Shown piece after piece: positions 16,867 through 25,419 of a stretch of 64,000 bases of DNA. Both the position numbers and the translations under genes were made by a program. A model generated the notes under the pieces. The model was not told where the DNA came from. It saw nothing but the letters and a program-made list of their open reading frames with translations, and did no database searches. The DNA is from Bradyrhizobiaceae bacterium Ga0074131 (lineage in GTDB: Bacteria; Pseudomonadota; Alphaproteobacteria; Rhizobiales; Xanthobacteraceae). The DNA lies in NCBI GenBank assembly GCA_001464035.1, contig LNEC01000017.1, positions 62,001 to 126,000 on the forward strand, read 5' to 3'. Position 1 is the first letter of the stretch. The number at the start of each line of letters is the position of its first letter.

Positions 16867-17727
16867 CTAGGCCAGAACGGTTCTGCCGCTCTTGATCACG
16901 GTGACGTTGCGCGCCTTGACCCGGGCTTCGAACGAAATCACGTTGCCGTCTTTCCACATGTCCATGGTCACGGTCTCACCCGGATAGACCGGCGAGGAGA
17001 ACCGCACCGCGTGCTGCCTGAAGGCGCCGGCGTCGTAGTCGGCATAGGTCTGCAGCACGCCGCGGCAGGTGATGCCGTAAGTGCACATGCCGTGCAGGAT
17101 CGGCGCGGGAAAACCGGCGCGCTTTGCGAATTCGGGGTCCGAGTGCAGCGGGTTGCGGTCGCCGCACAGACGATAGACCAGCGCCTGGTCCGGGCGCGTC
17201 GTGATATCGACGGTCTTGTCCGGGCTGCGCGTCGGCACCTTGTGCGGCTCGGGCTGGCCTTCGGAAGGCCCGCCGAAGCCACCGTCGCCGCGCGCGAAGC
17301 GCGACGCCACCAGCGTCGCCAGCGGCTCCCCCTTGTCGTCGCGCAGCACGGTCTTGTGCCGGATCACCGCGCCCTTGTCCTTGCCCTTGTCGAACACATC
17401 GAGCACGGTGGAGTCGGCAGTGATGTGGGCCTCCGTGGCCAATGGCTTGTGAAAGGTGATGTCGCGCTCGCCGTCGACGACCATCACGCGGTTGAGGTTC
17501 ATCTCGCCGGGCCCGGCGCCCCAGGCCGCGACCGACGCAAAGGTGGGCACCACCTTCAGGGGCCGCGGCGTGGCGGTGGCCTCGTTGACAAAGGCGAGCT
17601 CTTTCTCGTCGAGGGGATCGGCGCCCATGCCGATGCCACAGGCATACAGCATTACCTCGCGATCGGTGTAGGCGTATTTCTGCCCGAGATTTTTCAGCGC
17701 CATCAGCTCGTCGTACTTGATCGGCAT
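16867..17727 (-). CDS. MaoC-like enoyl-CoA hydratase 2
   Basis: A protein of 286 residues, the length of a double hot-dog MaoC hydratase. The hydratase-2 signature is complete at about 185-200: YRLCGDRNPLHSDPEFA, with catalytic Asp190 and His195. The N-terminal hot-dog lacks the motif, as in the eukaryotic-type enzyme. It should hydrate a 2-enoyl-CoA to the 3-hydroxyacyl-CoA for the SDR downstream. The gap to the DUF35 gene upstream is about 200 bases and holds a palindromic repeat. Confidence 0.9.
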   Translation of the reverse strand: MPIKYDELMALKNLGQKYAYTDREVMLYACGIGMGADPLDEKELAFVNEATATPRPLKVVPTFASVAAWGAGPGEMNLNRVMVVDGERDITFHKPLATEAHITADSTVLDVFDKGKDKGAVIRHKTVLRDDKGEPLATLVASRFARGDGGFGGPSEGQPEPHKVPTRSPDKTVDITTRPDQALVYRLCGDRNPLHSDPEFAKRAGFPAPILHGMCTYGITCRGVLQTYADYDAGAFRQHAVRFSSPVYPGETVTMDMWKDGNVISFEARVKARNVTVIKSGRTVLA

Positions 17728-17776
17728 GTTGTCGGCTCTCCCCCGAAAATTTTTCTTTAACCGGTGCCAGTCGCAT

Positions 17777-17921
17777 CGCCCTCTCCCTGGGAGAGGGTAT
17801 CGCCGGTGCCCGCAACAAACTCACTTGGGTGAGGGGTTGCCTCAGCGCGCACACTGCCCGCGGAGAGAACCCCTCATCCGGCGGCCTGCGGCCGCCACCT
17901 TCTCCCACAAGGGGAGAAGGG
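17777..17921. repeat. intergenic repeat with CCCTCTCCC/GGGAGAGG stems
   Basis: Short inverted pairs such as GCCCTCTCCC-TGGGAGAGGG near the left end and CTTCTCCC-GGGGAGAAG near the right end flank a middle containing CACTTGGGTGAGGGGTTG. This is a third repeat type within the same catabolic block. It could terminate or attenuate transcription between the DUF35 and MaoC genes. Confidence 0.65.
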
Positions 17922-17927
17922 AAGAAT

Positions 17928-18317
17928 TTACACCGGCGTAAAAAACGGCAGCGGTGAGCCGTCGGTCGGCTTGAAGACGACCTTCACCTTCTGCCCGATT
18001 TTGAGCTTTTCCAGCTCGCAATCAACAAAATTGGTCTGCAGCGACGGGCCTTCCTTCAGCGTGACCCAGCCGATCGCATAGGGCCCGGTCGGCGATTTGC
18101 GCATCAGGCTGAAGGTATAGATCTCGCCCTCGCCCGAGCTTTCCTCCCATACCGTCTTGTCGGAAAAACAGAACGGGCAGATCGCACGCGGAAAGTAATG
18201 CGGCTCGCCGCAGGCGGTGCAGCGCTTGATCAGGAACTTGCCCTGTTTGGCCGCTTCCCAGAACGGCGCGGTTTCGGGATTGCCCTGGGGCGCCGGATAT
18301 TTCCTTGCTTCAGCCAT
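17928..18317 (-). CDS. Zn-ribbon/OB-fold protein (DUF35), thiolase partner
   Basis: A protein of 129 residues. A rubredoxin-like zinc ribbon is formed by Cys33, Cys36, Cys47 and Cys50 (CTAC and CPFC), followed by an OB fold that binds CoA groups (EIYTFSLMRKSPTGPYAIGWV region). DUF35 proteins pair with SCP2-type thiolases; in actinobacterial sterol degradation such a pair acts as a retro-aldolase, elsewhere in ketolysis. The start codon shares one base with the stop of the thiolase (TAATG), strongly suggesting the two form a complex. Confidence 0.9.
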   Translation of the reverse strand: MAEARKYPAPQGNPETAPFWEAAKQGKFLIKRCTACGEPHYFPRAICPFCFSDKTVWEESSGEGEIYTFSLMRKSPTGPYAIGWVTLKEGPSLQTNFVDCELEKLKIGQKVKVVFKPTDGSPLPFFTPV

Positions 18318-19465
18318 TACGCGCGCTCCAGAATGCAGGTTGAAGCGGCGTGACGCACGCCGAGCAGGCCGCCGGTGCCGTGGGCGATCGCGAGATCGCA
18401 ATTCGGCACCTGCACTTTCGGATGCGCTTCGCCGCGCAACTGCCTGACAGCTTCGATGATTTTCGTGATGCCGCCGCGATTCACGGGATGATTGCTGCAG
18501 AGACCTCCGCCGTCGGTGTTGAACGGCAGTTTACCGACACCGGAAATCAGATTGCCGTCGGAGACGAACTTGCCGCCCTCGCCCTTCTTGCAGAAGCCGA
18601 GGTCCTCGAGCTGCATCAGCACCGTGATGGTAAAGCTGTCGTAGATCGAGGCGTATTTGATGTCCTTCGGGGTGACGCCGGCCTCCTCGAAGGCGCGTGG
18701 GCCGGACCAGATGCCGGCGGAGTACGTCAGATCGAGGTCCTTGCCGCCGCGCGGACCCTTCATCGCCTCGCCGTGGCCGATCAGGCGCACGAGCGGCTTT
18801 TTCAGGCTCCTGGCGATTTCCGGCGTGGTGACGATCAGCGCGCCGCCGCCGTCACTGACGACGCAGCAGTCGAGCCGGCGCAGGGGATCGGAGATCATCG
18901 GCGAATTCAGCACGTCCTCGACGGTGACGACGTCCTTCAGCATGGCGTGGGGGTTGTATTGGGCGTGGTGGGAGGCGGCGACCTTGATCCAGGCCAGCTG
19001 CTCGCTGGTCGTGCCGTAGTCGTGCATGTGGCGCATGGCACACATGCCGTAGGCATTGTGGGTGGTCGCCCCGTATGCCGTCTCGAAGTCGGCTTCGGCG
19101 CCCTGCGCGCGCGGCGGCATCACCCCGGTGCGCGGCTTGCCCGCCAGCGTGATCAGCGCGATCGAGCATTTGCCGGCGGCGATGGCTTCGGCGGCATGGC
19201 CGAGATGGATCAAGTAGGAGCAGCCGCCGGTCTCGGTTGAATCCATGTGGCGGACCCGCAGGCCGAGGTAATCGACCATCGGCCATAGCCCGCCGGGGGC
19301 GTCGCCGGCGCAGAAATAGCCGTCGATGTCGGCCTTGGTCAGCCCGGCGTCCTCGATAGCGCCCTTGGCGACTTCGGCATGCAATTGTGCGGTGGATTTA
19401 TCGGGTGCATGCCGGGTCGGATGCTCGTAGATCCCGGCAATGTAGGCCTTGCCCTTGATGGTCAA
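18317..19465 (-). CDS. SCP2-type thiolase / acetyl-CoA acetyltransferase-like protein
   Basis: A protein of 382 residues. I start at the TTG at 19465 because GGAGAG lies 4 bases upstream and translation then opens with the conserved TIKGKAYIAGIYEHPTR; a TTG at 19543 would add 26 unrelated residues. The nucleophile region reads TETGGCSYLIHLGHA, keeping a Cys. Near the C-terminus GGGLCSNHPVNRGG and HGTGGLLG are present, but the second thiolase Cys is replaced (HGTGG), as in many SCP2-type enzymes. With the coupled DUF35 protein it should cleave a 3-oxoacyl-CoA or carry out a retro-aldol reaction. Confidence 0.87.
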   Translation of the reverse strand: MTIKGKAYIAGIYEHPTRHAPDKSTAQLHAEVAKGAIEDAGLTKADIDGYFCAGDAPGGLWPMVDYLGLRVRHMDSTETGGCSYLIHLGHAAEAIAAGKCSIALITLAGKPRTGVMPPRAQGAEADFETAYGATTHNAYGMCAMRHMHDYGTTSEQLAWIKVAASHHAQYNPHAMLKDVVTVEDVLNSPMISDPLRRLDCCVVSDGGGALIVTTPEIARSLKKPLVRLIGHGEAMKGPRGGKDLDLTYSAGIWSGPRAFEEAGVTPKDIKYASIYDSFTITVLMQLEDLGFCKKGEGGKFVSDGNLISGVGKLPFNTDGGGLCSNHPVNRGGITKIIEAVRQLRGEAHPKVQVPNCDLAIAHGTGGLLGVRHAASTCILERA

Positions 19466-19547
19466 TAAACTCTCCGCTGGTGTTTCTTCCCAGCGGATGT
19501 CTTCGCGCGTCGGACCTTCGTTGGCAAGCGCCCGAAAGCGCAAGGCC

Positions 19548-22500
19548 CTATTCCGCCGCGATCTGGCGTGGCGCCGGCGGCGGGCTGACGAGGTCCCGGG
19601 TTAATTCCGCATAGCGGATTTTCGCCGCCTGCACCGCCTTCTCCTTCACCGGCCCATAGCCGCGGATGCGGTCGGGCAGCGAGAGAATCTCGATCGCGGT
19701 GTCCAGCGTGACCGGCGACAGCAGGCCGAGCACGGTGGCGACGTCCTTCTCGTACGCCACGATCAGCTCGCGCTCCATCCTGCGGTCGGCGCTGTAGCCG
19801 AAGACATCGAACGCGGTGCCGCGCAGGCCGCGCAGCTTCGCCAGCATTCGAAACACCGGTAACATCCAGGCGCCGAACGCGCGCTTCTTCGGCCGGCCCA
19901 GCGCGTCGACGCCTCCGCCGAGCAGCGGCGGCGCGAGGTTGAAACTGAACTTGAAGTCGCCGTCGAACTGGTCGCGCAGCTGTTTTTCGAAGCGTCCGTC
20001 GGTAAACAGCCGCGCCACCTCATACTCGTCCTTGTAGGCGAGCAGCTTGGCGTAATTGATCGCGACCGCACGCGGCAGGGCCTCGCCGTAGCCGCCGTCG
20101 AGCGCGGCGTTGCGCACCTTCGCCACCAGCTTGCGATAGCGGTCGGCGAGCTTGCCGTCCTGGTAGTCGGTCAGCAGCGCGCTGCGATGGGCGATGATCT
20201 CGTCGAGCGACATCTCGTCCAGCGTCTTCGGCGCCACCGTGTCGTCCTGGCCCTTCATCATCGCCACCAGCCGTGCCGGATCGGCGGCGGCGAGACGCCC
20301 CAGCTGGAACGCCTGGGTGTTCATCTTGATGGCGACGCCGTTGACCTCGATGGCCTGCTCGATCGACTTCGCCTGCAGCGGCAGCATGCCCTTCTGATAG
20401 GCATAGCCCATCATCATCATGTTGGTGGCGATGGAATCGCCGAGCAGCACTTCGGCGGGCTTCGTGAAATCGAAGAACGAGGAGTCCTTGCGCAGCGCGG
20501 TTTCGAGGACGTGGTTGACCTTGCGGCTCTGGAAATTGAAATCGCGGTTGAGGATGAAGTCCGCGATCGGAATGAGGTGGGTGTTGATGACGCCATAGGT
20601 GCGGCTGGATTCGCACAGCGTCATGGTTTCCTTGGCGGCGGCGACGACCTCGTCGGCGGCCAGCACCAGATCGGCGGTGCCGGTGACGATGCGCGAACAG
20701 GTGACGTCGGCGGTGTTTTCCGACAGCCGGACATGGCTGAGCACCGCCCCGCCCTTTTGTGCGAGGCCCGACATGTCCAGGATCATGCTGGCCTTGCCCT
20801 CGATATGCGCGGCCATGCCGAGCAGCGCGCCGATAGTCAGGACGCCGGTGCCGCCGACGCCGCCGACCGCGATGTTGTAGGGACGGTCCAGATTGGGCCG
20901 CGAAGCCGGCTCCGGCAGATCGCCGATCTCGCCGAGGCTCATATCGCCAAGGCTTGCCGGCGCGCGTTTGCGCAGCTTGCCGCCATCGACCGTGACGAAC
21001 GACGGGCAGAACCCCTTCACGCAGGAATAGTCCTTGTTGCAGGTCGACTGGTTGATGGTGCGCTTGCGACCCATCTCGGTCTCCAGCGGCTCCACCGAGA
21101 TACAGTTCGATTGCACCGAGCAGTCGCCGCATCCTTCACACACCGCCGGATTGATCATGACGCGGCGCGCCGGATCCTCCAGCGTGCCGCGCTTGCGGCG
21201 GCGGCGTTTTTCGGCGGCGCAGGTCTGCACGAACACGATGGCGGAAGCGCCCTTGACCTGGCGCAGCGTCTTCTGCACGGCGTCGAGCTCGTCGCGGTGC
21301 GCGGTCCTGGTGCCCGGCGCGATGTCGGAGGCCGGGTACGCATCGGGATTTTCCGACACCAGATAGATGTCGCGGATGCCTTCGGAGTGCAGCTGGAAGG
21401 TGATCTGCTGCGGCGACAGATCGCCGTCGACATGCTGGCCGCCGGTCATCGCGGTCGCATCATTATAGAGGATCTTGTAGGTGATGTTGGCGCCGGAGGC
21501 GACCGCCTGGCGGATCGCAAGGCTGTCGCCGAGATTGGCGAATACGTGCTGCTCATCGGTAAAGGGGGCGACGCCGACCCACGGCACGCCCTCGCCGCCC
21601 ATATGGGTAAAGGTCTCGGTGTTGCGGTCCATCCACAGCGCCATGAAGTGGCAGCCGATGCCGGCGAAGGCGCGGCTGCCCTCGGGCACCCTGGTCGAGG
21701 TGTTGTGCGGACAGCCCGAGCAGAAGTACGGCGTCCGCGAGATCGGCGACACCGGCTGCATCTGGGTCGCGAGCCGGCCGTTGAACCAGTCGGCCTTGGC
21801 CCGCAGCATGGCGGCGATTTCGGGATTGAGATCGAGGCGCAGCAGCCGCTCGGTCAGTGAACTCGCCAGCGAGGCGACGCTGAGCTCCTCGGCAAACGGC
21901 AAAAAGCGCTTGTCGTGCTCGTCCATCTTGCCGACGATGCGCGGGCGGACGTCGTCGCGCCAGTTGAACAGCTCCTGCTTCACCTGGTTTTCGACGATCT
22001 CGCGGCGCTCCTCGATGATGAGGATTTCCTCGAGCCCGACCGCGAATTCGCGCACACCCTGCGGCTCCAGCGGCCACGGCATGCCGATCTTGTAGAGCCT
22101 CAGGCCGATCCTGGCGGCGACTTCCGGGGTGATGCCGAGTTCGCGCAGCGCCTGCCGGATATCCTCGTAGCTTTTGCCCGACGCCATGATGCCGAACCGG
22201 GCGTTCGGCGAATCCATGGTGATGCGATTGACCTTGTTGGCGCGGGCAAACGCGATGGCGGCAAAGCCCTTGTAGTCCTGCAGGCGGCGGTCCTGCTCGT
22301 AGCGGTCGTCGGGCCAGCGCAGGTTGAGGCCGCCGGGCGGCATCTCGAAATCAGTCGGAATGATGAAGGGCTTTATTTCGTCGGCGAGATCGATCTCCGC
22401 CGTTGTTTCCACGGTCTCGGTGATCACCTTCATGCCGACCCAGCAGCCCGAGTAGCGCGACATCGCGATGCCCAGCAGGCCCATCTCGATCATCTCATGG

Positions 22501-23033
22501 ATGCTGGAGGGATAGAGATAAGGCATCAGCGCCGAGATGAAGGCGTGGTCGGACTGGTGCGGGACGGTGGAGGATTTGGCGCCGTGATCGTCACCGGCGA
22601 GGCACAGCACGCCGCCGGTTTTCGCCGAGCCTGCGGCGTTGCCGTGGCGGAACACGTCGCCGCAGCGGTCGACGCCGGGACCCTTGCCGTACCAGATGCC
22701 GACCACGCCGTCGTGCCGGGCGCCCTTCGACAGGTTGAGCTGCTGCGAGCCCCAGATCGCGGTGGCCGCGAGGTCCTCGTTCACGCCGGGCTGGAATTTG
22801 ATGTTGTACTGGTCGAGGTGTTTTCGCGCGGCGAATAGCTGCTGGTCGTAGCCGCCGAGCGGCGAACCCCGGTAGCCCGAGACGAGGCCCGCGGTATTGA
22901 GGCCGGCGGCACGGTCGCGGCGGATCTGCGCCATCGGCAGGCGGACCAGCGCCTGGATGCCCGTCATGAAGACATGGCCCGACCCTTGCGTGTATTTTTG
23001 ATCGAGACTGATCGGACCCTGGTTGATTCCCAT
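19548..23033 (-). CDS. fused indolepyruvate-type 2-oxoacid:ferredoxin oxidoreductase
   Basis: A protein of 1161 residues, a single-chain fusion of the alpha, ferredoxin-like and gamma parts of the archaeal-type enzyme. An N-terminal pyrimidine-binding region is followed by the TPP domain at about 455-600 (GIGCHFMALWMDRNT and YNDATAMTGGQ). Cys clusters for Fe-S centres are at about 630-645 (CEGCGDC) and 663-676. The gamma domain starts near 715 (GVGGTGVLTIG). Family members oxidatively decarboxylate aryl- or branched-chain pyruvates to acyl-CoA, passing electrons to ferredoxin. It is the first gene of the catabolic run and 82 bases ahead of the thiolase. Confidence 0.92.
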   Translation of the reverse strand: MGINQGPISLDQKYTQGSGHVFMTGIQALVRLPMAQIRRDRAAGLNTAGLVSGYRGSPLGGYDQQLFAARKHLDQYNIKFQPGVNEDLAATAIWGSQQLNLSKGARHDGVVGIWYGKGPGVDRCGDVFRHGNAAGSAKTGGVLCLAGDDHGAKSSTVPHQSDHAFISALMPYLYPSSIHEMIEMGLLGIAMSRYSGCWVGMKVITETVETTAEIDLADEIKPFIIPTDFEMPPGGLNLRWPDDRYEQDRRLQDYKGFAAIAFARANKVNRITMDSPNARFGIMASGKSYEDIRQALRELGITPEVAARIGLRLYKIGMPWPLEPQGVREFAVGLEEILIIEERREIVENQVKQELFNWRDDVRPRIVGKMDEHDKRFLPFAEELSVASLASSLTERLLRLDLNPEIAAMLRAKADWFNGRLATQMQPVSPISRTPYFCSGCPHNTSTRVPEGSRAFAGIGCHFMALWMDRNTETFTHMGGEGVPWVGVAPFTDEQHVFANLGDSLAIRQAVASGANITYKILYNDATAMTGGQHVDGDLSPQQITFQLHSEGIRDIYLVSENPDAYPASDIAPGTRTAHRDELDAVQKTLRQVKGASAIVFVQTCAAEKRRRRKRGTLEDPARRVMINPAVCEGCGDCSVQSNCISVEPLETEMGRKRTINQSTCNKDYSCVKGFCPSFVTVDGGKLRKRAPASLGDMSLGEIGDLPEPASRPNLDRPYNIAVGGVGGTGVLTIGALLGMAAHIEGKASMILDMSGLAQKGGAVLSHVRLSENTADVTCSRIVTGTADLVLAADEVVAAAKETMTLCESSRTYGVINTHLIPIADFILNRDFNFQSRKVNHVLETALRKDSSFFDFTKPAEVLLGDSIATNMMMMGYAYQKGMLPLQAKSIEQAIEVNGVAIKMNTQAFQLGRLAAADPARLVAMMKGQDDTVAPKTLDEMSLDEIIAHRSALLTDYQDGKLADRYRKLVAKVRNAALDGGYGEALPRAVAINYAKLLAYKDEYEVARLFTDGRFEKQLRDQFDGDFKFSFNLAPPLLGGGVDALGRPKKRAFGAWMLPVFRMLAKLRGLRGTAFDVFGYSADRRMERELIVAYEKDVATVLGLLSPVTLDTAIEILSLPDRIRGYGPVKEKAVQAAKIRYAELTRDLVSPPPAPRQIAAE

Positions 23034-23282
23034 ACCACCCTCTTTGAGCCGCCGCGCCGGGGCTTTTTAACTAGTCATTGTCTCAGCTTAGAACCAGTCT
23101 ACGTCGCTTTCCGCCGCTAGCGCACCACAAATCTCGGTATTGGATGCCTGCGTCCCAAGATCGCAATTTCGTACCCGCCTGCCGGGCCGGCGTATTCGGG
23201 TTGTGTCGTCGCGAGGCTCTCCCGCGAAACGACGTGACAACCTCGTCGGGCAGGCCGCACCATTGTGCACCGCGTCAATGTG
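23034..23282. other. intergenic region with a probable decayed repeat
   Basis: This 249-bp stretch separates the promoter side of the oxidoreductase operon from the 3' end of the TRIC gene. From about 23145 to 23275 it contains CCGCCTGCCGGGCCGG and CTCGTCGGGCAGGCCGCACC blocks that look like part of a dispersed intergenic repeat seen in this group. No convincing coding frame or promoter was recognised. Confidence 0.35.
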
Positions 23283-23927
23283 CTAGCGGCGATTCTCGTC
23301 AAAGACGAATTTCGGCATCTCCCATCTGTAGCGGATCGCCAGCAGGCGAAACGACAGGCCGAGCACGAAGGTCAGCGCCGTCCACAATTCGGCATTCATC
23401 TTCAGCCCAAACCCCGTGGCGTAGAACAGCCCGGTGACGATGGAGACGCTGGCGTAAAGTTCGGCGCGAAACAACAGCGGCACGTCGTTGCACAGGATGT
23501 CGCGCAGCACGCCGCCGGCGCAGCCGGTGATCATGCCCGCCACCACCACGATTACCAGCGGCAGCGAAGGCTCGAGCTGCCGCGCCACGTCGCAGCCGAC
23601 GATGGTGAAGACCACCAGACCAATGGCGTCGAGCACCAGAAACGCCGTGTTCAGCCGATGCACCGCGCGCGCGATCAGGATGGTGGCGAGCGCAGCCCCC
23701 GCGGTCAGCAGCAGGTAGGATGGATGTTGCACCCAGACCAACGGATAGTGCCCGAGCAAAACATCGCGGATGGTGCCACCGCCCAGTGCGGTGATGCTGC
23801 CCAGCATGCAGACTCCGGCCCAATCCATGCTGCGCTTTCCCGCGGCGAGCGCCGCAGTCATCGCCTGGGCAGCGAGCGCCACCAGCGATAGCGCGTACAG
23901 AACGATATCACTCGGCAGGCCCCACAT
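23283..23927 (-). CDS. TRIC-type cation channel family protein (UPF0126)
   Basis: A protein of 214 residues with seven hydrophobic helices in two inverted repeats. Each repeat carries the Gly-rich selectivity motif: GGGTIRDVLLG near residue 50 and GGVLRDILCNDVP near residue 140. Prokaryotic TRIC homologues form trimeric monovalent-cation channels in the inner membrane. The C-terminus (RWEMPKFVFDENRR) is soluble. The gene is monocistronic, divergent from the small gene at 24068. Confidence 0.88.
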   Translation of the reverse strand: MWGLPSDIVLYALSLVALAAQAMTAALAAGKRSMDWAGVCMLGSITALGGGTIRDVLLGHYPLVWVQHPSYLLLTAGAALATILIARAVHRLNTAFLVLDAIGLVVFTIVGCDVARQLEPSLPLVIVVVAGMITGCAGGVLRDILCNDVPLLFRAELYASVSIVTGLFYATGFGLKMNAELWTALTFVLGLSFRLLAIRYRWEMPKFVFDENRR

Positions 23928-24015
23928 TTCGCAACCCCTGGAACGCGATCAGGGAACCTACGTGGCCGGTTCCATTCTGAACAGATGGAAATGTTGTGTG
24001 AAACGTTGGGTGCCC

Positions 24016-24040
24016 GGAACCCCCGCTGCTTCCGAGGGTT
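24016..24040 (+). promoter_or_regulatory. candidate EcfG (general stress sigma factor) promoter
   Basis: GGAAC at 24016-24020 and GGTT at 24037-24040 are 16 bases apart. The established alphaproteobacterial EcfG consensus is GGAAC, 16-17 bases, CGTT, so there is one mismatch in the -10 box. The site ends 27 bases before the ATG at 24068 with a GGAGG ribosome-binding site between, a geometry that suits a short leader. It is a pattern match only. Confidence 0.4.
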
Positions 24041-24067
24041 GTCAGGGGCAGAATGGAGGAACTAATC

Positions 24068-24478
24068 ATGGTCAATCAACCCCAACAGAACGACCCGTAC
24101 CGTCCCGGCCTCACCGATGAGGAAATCCGCCGTCAGCCGCGTGTTGACAACGACCTGCAGGCCGATCCGGTTCTCGCCGAAGGTCCCGCCAGCGGGGCCA
24201 AGGTGGCGATGTTTGCCCTTGCCATCGCGGTAGTCCTGGGCGCGATTTTCTACGGACTGAACAACTCCACGGTCAATGAGGCCGGCACATCGCCGACAAC
24301 CTCCACGGCTCAGACCGCCCCGCAGTCGTCGCCTCCGGCGGCGCCATCAAGCATGCGTGACCTGACGCCGCGCACCAATACCGAACCGGGCACCACGACC
24401 GGCGCCGCCCCCTCGCGTCCGCAGAGCCCGGCTCCGGCGCCTGCGGCGCCGCCGGCCAACCCCGCTCCCAGCAGGTAA
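24068..24478 (+). CDS. single-pass membrane protein with Pro/Thr-rich tail
   Basis: A protein of 136 residues with GGAGG 8 bases before its ATG. It has a hydrophilic N-terminus of about 45 residues (PYRPGLTDEEIRRQPRVDNDLQ), one transmembrane helix at about 48-65 (VAMFALAIAVVLGAIFYGL) and a disordered Pro/Ala/Thr/Ser-rich C-terminus. There is no recognised domain. A possible stress promoter lies upstream and a strong terminator follows, so it is monocistronic. Confidence 0.6.
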   Translation: MVNQPQQNDPYRPGLTDEEIRRQPRVDNDLQADPVLAEGPASGAKVAMFALAIAVVLGAIFYGLNNSTVNEAGTSPTTSTAQTAPQSSPPAAPSSMRDLTPRTNTEPGTTTGAAPSRPQSPAPAPAAPPANPAPSR

Positions 24479-24507
24479 AGCCGGGTCATAGCGATCTGAA
24501 CCAACCG

Positions 24508-24541
24508 CGCGGCGGGCAAGTTTTTGCCCGCCGCGTTTTTT
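24508..24541 (+). terminator. intrinsic terminator
   Basis: A perfect 12-bp stem (CGCGGCGGGCAA with TTGCCCGCCGCG) closes a 4-base loop and is followed by six T. It lies 30 bases after the stop of the small plus-strand gene and 6 bases before the stop of the convergent gene at 24547, so it may also stop leftward transcription less efficiently. Confidence 0.9.
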
Positions 24542-24546
24542 CGGCT

Positions 24547-25362
24547 TCAACGGAACATCTTGTTCAACTCGCCGGCGGAATAACCGTTGCCGAGTTCGGT
24601 GAAAGTACCTTTCTTGGCCATCTCGCCGGCCGCCCGCATGAAGCCACCCCAGGCCGCGCGCGCCAGCGAACCGCCGACACTGATGCGGCGCACGCCGAGC
24701 TCGCCGGCCTCCGCGACCGAGAGTCCGGACGCGCCGATCAGGAGATTGACCGGCTTCGGATGCACGGCCTTCACGACGGCCGATATCTGCTCCTTGGTCT
24801 TGATGCCGGGCGCATAGAGGCAGTCAGCGCCGGCTTCCGAATAGGCCTGAAGCCGGTCGATCACCATGGCGAGGTCGGCCTGGCCGACCAGAAAGCCTTC
24901 GCAGCGGCCGGTCAGCAACACGCCGCTGCCGTCGGCATCGATGGCCGCTCTCGCCGCCTTGATGCGCTCGACCGCGACGGCACGGTCGTACAGCGGCTTT
25001 GCGGCATCGCCGGTGGAGTCCTCGATCGACAGCCCGGCGACGCCGGTCTTCACCCCCCGCGCGACATTAGCGCCGACCTTGGCCGGCTCATGCGCAAAGC
25101 CGCCCTCGAAATCGGCGTTGACCGGCAGATCGACGGCCGCGCACAGCGCCGCAAGATGCGTACACACCTCATCAAGCGTGACACCGTTGTCGGCTTTGCC
25201 CATCGTCCAGGCAAAACCCGCGCTGGTCGAAGCCAGCGCCTTGAAGCCGAGATGCTGCAGCGCCTTGGCGCTGCCGGTATCGTAGGGATTGGGAATGATG
25301 AAACAACCGGACTCGTGCATCTTCCGGAACGTGGCGCGCTTGTCTGAAGTTGTGACCGGCAT
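24547..25362 (-). CDS. isocitrate lyase/PEP mutase superfamily enzyme
   Basis: A protein of 271 residues starting at ATG 25362 with GGGAGG upstream. It shows a phosphoenolpyruvate mutase-like barrel: GCFIIPNPYDTGSAKALQ at the start, the metal-binding strand PVNADFEGGFA and the GLSIEDS strand. The catalytic KKCGH loop of isocitrate lyase is absent and the loop reads TGRCEGF, as in the mutase/oxaloacetate-hydrolase branch. The actual substrate is unknown. It is followed on the same strand by no gene; upstream on the same strand are two small ABM-fold genes. Confidence 0.85.
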   Translation of the reverse strand: MPVTTSDKRATFRKMHESGCFIIPNPYDTGSAKALQHLGFKALASTSAGFAWTMGKADNGVTLDEVCTHLAALCAAVDLPVNADFEGGFAHEPAKVGANVARGVKTGVAGLSIEDSTGDAAKPLYDRAVAVERIKAARAAIDADGSGVLLTGRCEGFLVGQADLAMVIDRLQAYSEAGADCLYAPGIKTKEQISAVVKAVHPKPVNLLIGASGLSVAEAGELGVRRISVGGSLARAAWGGFMRAAGEMAKKGTFTELGNGYSAGELNKMFR

Positions 25363-25419
25363 GGTCCCTCCCGTTCGTTGTTTCCCTGGGACGACAATAT
25401 CCACGCGCCGTTCATCGGG

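Noticed and set aside
20187..21860. A plus-strand open frame of 557 codons
   Set aside because: It is antisense to the oxidoreductase gene, which has all its Fe-S and TPP motifs; this frame shows no protein family.
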